Assembly: GCA_026692845.1 (NCBI GenBank)
Contig: JAPLNM010000049.1
Span: 1 to 64,000, forward strand
Direction of reading: 5' to 3'
Source of the DNA: Planctomycetota bacterium
Lineage (GTDB): Bacteria; Planctomycetota; Planctomycetia; Pirellulales; Pirellulaceae
Length of the DNA: 64,000 nt
Part shown: piece after piece, positions 59,998-64,000 of the stretch
Position numbering within the stretch: the first letter of the stretch is position 1
Layout: each line of letters begins with the position of its first letter
Translations under genes and position numbers: made by a program
The notes under the pieces: model-generated
The model's input: the letters and a program-made list of their open reading frames with translations, nothing else
Told to the model about the DNA's origin: nothing
The model's database searches: none

Positions 59998-61443
59998 CTA
60001 TTGCACCCAAGCAGAAGGTCGTAATCGACAAGTTAAATACTTGCCATTGGGCTCGGGCTGAATGAACGGCAAAATGCGGAGGGTTATCTTCGTTGGCTCG
60101 GTGCCTCCGACGGATAACAAATCCTCCATTCGAGAGCGAATCGAGTCGACATCAGGCGATACACCGAAAAAAGAAGGTACGATTTGCAACTCGAAATGAT
60201 TGGTGCTGATCTGATCGAGACGGAAGTTGCTTACTCCCCTATCCGAGTAAGCGATGTCGCCAATCTCAGAGGCCGTTACCCAACGGTTCCCTCGGACGAG
60301 TGTCTCCTGGACCCTACCTAGAATCTCAAGGCGTTTGGTGTCCCGGCCACATCCACATGCACCTGGTAAAATCCTGCCGATGTCGCCGACTTTATACCGG
60401 ATCAGAGGCATCGCCGAATTGGTCAGATCCGTGATGACCACTTGGCCAATTTGGCCGTCCTGAACAATGCTCCCATCGCGGAAAATCTCAACTTCAAAAA
60501 AGGACTCGATGATATGCATGGCCCTATGATCGTTACAGGAAACGGCAACAGAACCTAACTCGCTGGTCCCATACATGTTTCTTGTTTCAACTCCCAACGC
60601 ACGCCTGACACGCGAAAGAAGAGAATCGCATGCCAAGCCACCGTAGGGCATGACATGCTTGAGGTAATGACTCTCGACAGATCGCTGGGCTTTAAACTCG
60701 GATAACCACAGGAGATACTGTGGGAAAGCACGGAGCAAATAAGGACGACCATTCTCGATTAGGCCCCAGGTTTCCTCCATCTGCTTTGATAGATCAGGAG
60801 CCGATCTGGCATCAAGCGGTGGGAGGATGTCTTGTTTAAACATCAACCGCCGTTCAAATAGACCGTTCAAGTCAGATTGAAACTTTTCCGATCTCCAACT
60901 GCCATTCCTCAAGCCCTTCCTGATATGTCTCAAGACAGAGGTTTCCGGAGGACCATCTAGTCCGCATACCGAATTGCACACGTTTGGTGGAATGTCCGTG
61001 ATGGATGCCCCTAAGGATCGTCCAGTGGCGACCTCAAAAACATGCAAAGCACTGGCCCTGCCGGCTTCCCTTCGCGAGAAATTCTTCACCACCGTCAATC
61101 GCTCTCCGGAAGTTCCTGAAGTGGATCGGTAGGTGCGACCATCTTGAGTGTCCTGCGTCAATACCCCTTCAGGAAATCTTGATCGAATCTCCTGCTTGCC
61201 AATCGGAGTTAGCTTCGAGAAAATTTCCAATGCTTGAGCCTCTCCGGTCGTCTGGCCCTGAGAAACCGCTTCATACGCTACTCCCGCTTGTTCTAAACGG
61301 TGCCTAAAAAAGACCGTTTCCATCGCTCGATTTAGCAATGCCGACAAACGCTTAGAGCGCTCAAGTCGCCTAGCACTCGCACCCTCGATATTGCTTTCCC
61401 TGCGCAGCGCTCTTGCTTGTTCCAAGAACGATGCTTTCCCCAT
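59998..61443 (-). CDS. PaaK/CapK-like adenylate-forming enzyme
   Basis: 481-aa member of the phenylacetate-CoA ligase-like family. The AMP-binding P-loop-type motif is YRSTSGTSGERLTV, followed by YGTSELGSVAVSC and the hinge region YKVGDIGRILPGACGCGRDTKRLEILGR. PaaK relatives activate carboxylic acids as acyl-AMP, some without a CoA step. The ATG (MGKASFLEQ) at 61443 is chosen; the track frame is open for a further 54 codons, so a longer protein is possible. It lies 3 bp upstream of the SufS-like gene. The acid used is unknown. Confidence 0.82.
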   Translation of the reverse strand: MGKASFLEQARALRRESNIEGASARRLERSKRLSALLNRAMETVFFRHRLEQAGVAYEAVSQGQTTGEAQALEIFSKLTPIGKQEIRSRFPEGVLTQDTQDGRTYRSTSGTSGERLTVVKNFSRREAGRASALHVFEVATGRSLGASITDIPPNVCNSVCGLDGPPETSVLRHIRKGLRNGSWRSEKFQSDLNGLFERRLMFKQDILPPLDARSAPDLSKQMEETWGLIENGRPYLLRAFPQYLLWLSEFKAQRSVESHYLKHVMPYGGLACDSLLSRVRRALGVETRNMYGTSELGSVAVSCNDHRAMHIIESFFEVEIFRDGSIVQDGQIGQVVITDLTNSAMPLIRYKVGDIGRILPGACGCGRDTKRLEILGRVQETLVRGNRWVTASEIGDIAYSDRGVSNFRLDQISTNHFELQIVPSFFGVSPDVDSIRSRMEDLLSVGGTEPTKITLRILPFIQPEPNGKYLTCRLRPSAWVQ

Positions 61444-61832
61444 CGCTTGCAATGCTTGAATGCAAAAAAAAGCAGACCATTTCCGTATCCGAAAAAAACT
61501 GCTCAATCGAAATACCAATCCCTCTTTGCGATCCGAATCCAGCGAAGGCAAACGCCAAGGAATCGTCCAATCCCGGCGCCTTGAGAAGATCCGTCCAACA
61601 ATCAAAAAAGTGGAAAGTCCAATCGAAAAGCGGAATGTCCCACAATGGAGATTCTAATCAAGGGTCGCTCCGCGTCAAACCGCTACGTAATTGCACTCAA
61701 TCTCAGCGGTCGCTTTGGCAAATCCAAATAAACTCAGACTAAAAAAGACTCCCGAAGTCGCTCAAAAACAAAAATGGCTCGGAGCAATCGCTGCTCCAAG
61801 CCATCGAGAGTAGTTTTAGAGCCGAGAGGTGA
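61444..61832. other. Intergenic region between PaaK-like gene and Gly-rich gene
   Basis: 389 bp without a supported gene. The track shows ORFs of about 60-110 codons on both strands but no recognisable product. The left part may extend the PaaK-like gene. The right part holds the terminator of the leftward Gly-rich gene. Confidence 0.5.
61763..61804 (-). terminator. Rho-independent terminator of Gly-rich STN gene
   Basis: On the minus strand a hairpin (ATGGCTTGGAGCA/TGCTCCGAGCCAT type, 13-bp arms with one mismatch, 5-nt loop) is followed by TTTTGTTTTTG, downstream of the leftward gene. Confidence 0.78.
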
Positions 61833-64000
61833 CTAAAAAGCCCCGCCACCACCAAAACCGCCACCGCCTCCGCCTAGGCCACCGCCGCCACCTAAACCAC
61901 CACCGCCACCGCCACCGCCGCCAAATCCACCGCCAATTCCAGTACCAAACGAGGGAATCGAACTGTCGACACCTTTGAACTCCGGCGAGGCTGTAACCCG
62001 AACATAGCGACGGTCGCCAGAGATCACCACACTGGCCCACATCTGCGTTCCCGAAGGAATCGCCTGAACGAGCGGCATGTATCCAACTCCGCCTCCGCGT
62101 GCGAATCCAGGGATCCTGCCGTTGATTCCGCCCGAGCCATTGTTGCCAAAACCACCAGGACCACCAAATCCACCAAACCCTTCCCCCGAACTACCACGGC
62201 CCGCAGCAAATCGCTGAATCATGGCCATATAAGCCCAGTTTTGGTCGATGTTATTGTTGTTTCCGTCGGCATTGTCTGCATCAGCGGCTAGCGGCGCGAC
62301 CTGAGCCAAAACCGCCTGGCCTGCAAATGCCTTTTCGGCCTGTACCTTGGCCAACTGCACCTGAGCGATCGGCTCGGCTCGATGACCTATCTTGACCTCA
62401 GCGGTGTAAACCGACTCTTGGTCTAAAGCGATCTGTTGACTGATCACCTTTTGATTCGGTGTGCCGTAATCGGTAACCAAATTCACCGTCACCTTGCCAC
62501 CGGCAACCTCTCCCCATACCTTACGCACCGATACTTTGTACTGACCGGCATAGCCTTGTGCACATGCATAGGTCTCGGAGAATCCATCCTTGCTAGGTTT
62601 GTCCAGCGAGGAACCGTCCGCAAGAAGCACTCCGCCTGCAATCGTGCGGGGATTGCTCGAACTGCAAACCGTCCCGGCTGGCTCTTCGACGACCAAATCA
62701 ATGTCGGCATTTCCAGTCCAAGTCACTCGAACGACGATATCCCTGGTCTGTGACTTCTTCATCGCCTGCTCAAACGCATAAGCCTCCATCTTGCGTCCCT
62801 CGTTGTTGAGCCTCAAATACGCTGCCTTGGCAGCCATCAAGGCTTTTTCAATCAAAGGAAGATGCTCATCGGACCACGACTGGCTCAATACTCCAGTCGA
62901 TGCCCAGACCACTGCATCACGATCCTCTAGCTCCAGACTCAATCGCAACCCAGCATCCAAAGGAAGCCGTTCACTCGGTGCTACCCGATGCACATCGCGA
63001 TAGATCCCTAAGGCTTCTTTTTTCATCCCTTGGCTCTCGAGATACTGCGCGATCTTCATCGCAGACGAAACGTCCGCTCCAAAATCCACACTCGAAAGCA
63101 AGACGCGTCGGATCTCTTTGCTTGTGTGCCCGCTGCCTTGCATCGCAATGCTCAGCGCCTCGTACATCCAAGGTGCAGGAAGTGTCTCGCGGAAGACCTC
63201 ATTCAATTGATCAACCACTTGACCGAAAATGACTTTCGCACCCGCGTCGTCCTTAGCCAACGAAGCCTTCGACGCGGTATTCATCTTCTCCTTGACCCAA
63301 GAAGCAAACTGAGCTTCCGAATCGGCCCGCTCGTTCCCCTCGGTCTCGATCATCTTGCGCACGCACGCTGCAACGTCGAGCGACTGCGGCGCAGCCTGAG
63401 GATTGGCCGTCGACTTGGTCGGCTCGTCGGTCACATCCATCATGCCACCCATGCCGCCGCCCATGCCGCCCATGCCGCCGCCCATACCACCCATGCCGCC
63501 GCCCATACCGCCCATGCCGCCGCCCATACCACCCATGCCGCCTCCCATGCCACCGCCCATGCCACCTCCCATGCCGCCGCCCATGCCGCCGCCCATGCCA
63601 CCCATGCTCATCACCGGTACGACAAGGTCGCCGACAGGATAGACACGGACCACATTGGCCGAGTTCTTTTTGTTGGTGATCTTCATGACTTCGTCTTGAA
63701 TGACATAAGTCAGATTCATCGGTTCAAGAATCAGCTTCAATGCTGAACGCAACGAAATCTCAGGAACGTTCAGCGACACCGGATCTTCCGGCGTGACGGT
63801 CTCGTCTTCGAGACCCTTCTGATCGATCACAATCGGAATCCCGTATTGATCGGAGAACGATTGCATCACCGAACTCAATGGCGTGTTGTTGAAGGTAGCT
63901 TCGCCTCGCTCTCGCAAGGCCCGGAAAATCCTTCGCTCGGTTTCATTTCCACCCGACAAATCAATCGTCCCATAACGCTCGATGCGACGAGCGCTCAGAG
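61833..64000 (-). CDS. STN-domain, Gly/Met-rich secretin-like or surface protein (5-prime end outside window)
   Basis: At least 721 codons; the frame stays open to the window end, so the true start lies beyond 64000 and the track TTG (63959) is not it. The first part seen matches a secretin/TonB short N-terminal (STN) domain: NTPLSSVMQSFSDQYGIPIVIDQ and SLNVPEISLRSALKLILEPMNLTYVIQDEV. A low-complexity Gly-Met tract (about 60 aa of GGMGG units) follows. A soluble helical middle (about 300 aa) and a beta-region (WTGNADIDLVVEEPAGT) come next. The last about 30 residues are Gly-rich. A secretin or surface scaffold is possible. The function is not known. Confidence 0.75.
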   Translation of the reverse strand, partial: LSARRIERYGTIDLSGGNETERRIFRALRERGEATFNNTPLSSVMQSFSDQYGIPIVIDQKGLEDETVTPEDPVSLNVPEISLRSALKLILEPMNLTYVIQDEVMKITNKKNSANVVRVYPVGDLVVPVMSMGGMGGGMGGGMGGGMGGGMGGGMGGMGGGMGGMGGGMGGMGGGMGGMGGGMGGMMDVTDEPTKSTANPQAAPQSLDVAACVRKMIETEGNERADSEAQFASWVKEKMNTASKASLAKDDAGAKVIFGQVVDQLNEVFRETLPAPWMYEALSIAMQGSGHTSKEIRRVLLSSVDFGADVSSAMKIAQYLESQGMKKEALGIYRDVHRVAPSERLPLDAGLRLSLELEDRDAVVWASTGVLSQSWSDEHLPLIEKALMAAKAAYLRLNNEGRKMEAYAFEQAMKKSQTRDIVVRVTWTGNADIDLVVEEPAGTVCSSSNPRTIAGGVLLADGSSLDKPSKDGFSETYACAQGYAGQYKVSVRKVWGEVAGGKVTVNLVTDYGTPNQKVISQQIALDQESVYTAEVKIGHRAEPIAQVQLAKVQAEKAFAGQAVLAQVAPLAADADNADGNNNNIDQNWAYMAMIQRFAAGRGSSGEGFGGFGGPGGFGNNGSGGINGRIPGFARGGGVGYMPLVQAIPSGTQMWASVVISGDRRYVRVTASPEFKGVDSSIPSFGTGIGGGFGGGGGGGGGLGGGGGLGGGGGGFGGGGAF
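63438..63611. repeat. Gly-Met coding simple repeat tract
   Basis: Tandem CATGCCGCC-type units encode repeated GGM on the minus strand in the STN protein. Many units are near-identical with third-position changes (CATACC, CATGCCACC). Confidence 0.9.

Noticed and set aside
61413-61742. 109-aa rightward ORF before the Gly-rich gene
   Set aside because: No ribosome binding site or recognisable domain, and it overlaps the start of the PaaK-like gene and the gap region.

Overview
The window looks like chromosomal DNA of a planctomycete, probably of the Pirellulales type. This rests on the gene families visible: a DUF1559 pseudopilin-like protein, two DUF1080 proteins, two Gfo/Idh/MocA oxidoreductases (one with a Tat signal), a YdjY-domain protein, a dockerin-bearing secreted enzyme, a C25-type peptidase, and large secreted fusions of cytochrome c with copper domains. 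WaaA indicates a Kdo-containing outer membrane. No rRNA, tRNA, CRISPR array, transposase or prophage was recognised. Starts in the annotation were often moved inside the ORF-track frame, using Shine-Dalgarno sites, signal peptides and overlaps with neighbours.

Layout. 0.3-4.6 kb: a phytanoyl-CoA dioxygenase-like oxygenase and an ABC-2 exporter pair. 4.9-10.7 kb: a secreted carbohydrate set (double DUF1080, a sulfatase-modifying-factor-fold protein without the FGE cysteines, Tat-exported Gfo/Idh/MocA, sialate O-acetylesterase). 10.8-20.3 kb, leftward: a prepilin-peptidase-like protein lacking visible catalytic aspartates, an unknown secreted protein, holA, waaA, gamma-glutamyltransferase, and a redoxin/cytochrome c/copper-monooxygenase fusion. 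20.6-24.6 kb, rightward: dcd, fabZ-like, a small unknown, folA and dnaA. 24.6-26.3 kb, leftward: a zinc-ribbon-like protein, dapB and bcp. 26.7-33.2 kb: the DUF1559 protein, an inverted-repeat region, TrmH/SpoU methylase coupled to a C25 peptidase, a TM2 protein, pyrF and YdjY. 33.3-41.5 kb: a large unknown, an SRAP peptidase, a very long Tex, and a DUF420 protein. 41.5-48.4 kb: mtnA, a cytochrome c/propeller/azurin-like fusion, and a BchI/MoxR-like AAA ATPase. 48.5-56 kb: UvrD/PcrA helicase, L-serine dehydratase, a leftward DUF1080-Gfo/Idh/MocA-HExxH operon, and a small AT-hook protein. 56.4-64 kb: a small Cys-rich secreted protein, a vanadium-haloperoxidase-like protein, a tight pair of SufS-like and PaaK-like enzymes, and a Gly/Met-rich STN-domain protein cut by the window end.

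Themes. Two separate loci place DUF1080 next to Gfo/Idh/MocA oxidoreductases, which fits 3-keto-glycoside chemistry. Secreted redox fusions are frequent. Short perfect tandem duplications (9-18 bp) recur through the window, always in multiples of three inside genes and in other lengths between them. The least explained items are the PaaK-like/SufS-like operon, the inverted GAGCAC repeat pair around 27.8-28.1 kb, and the AT-hook gene with its own promoter and terminator. No known defence, secretion or biosynthetic system is complete here.
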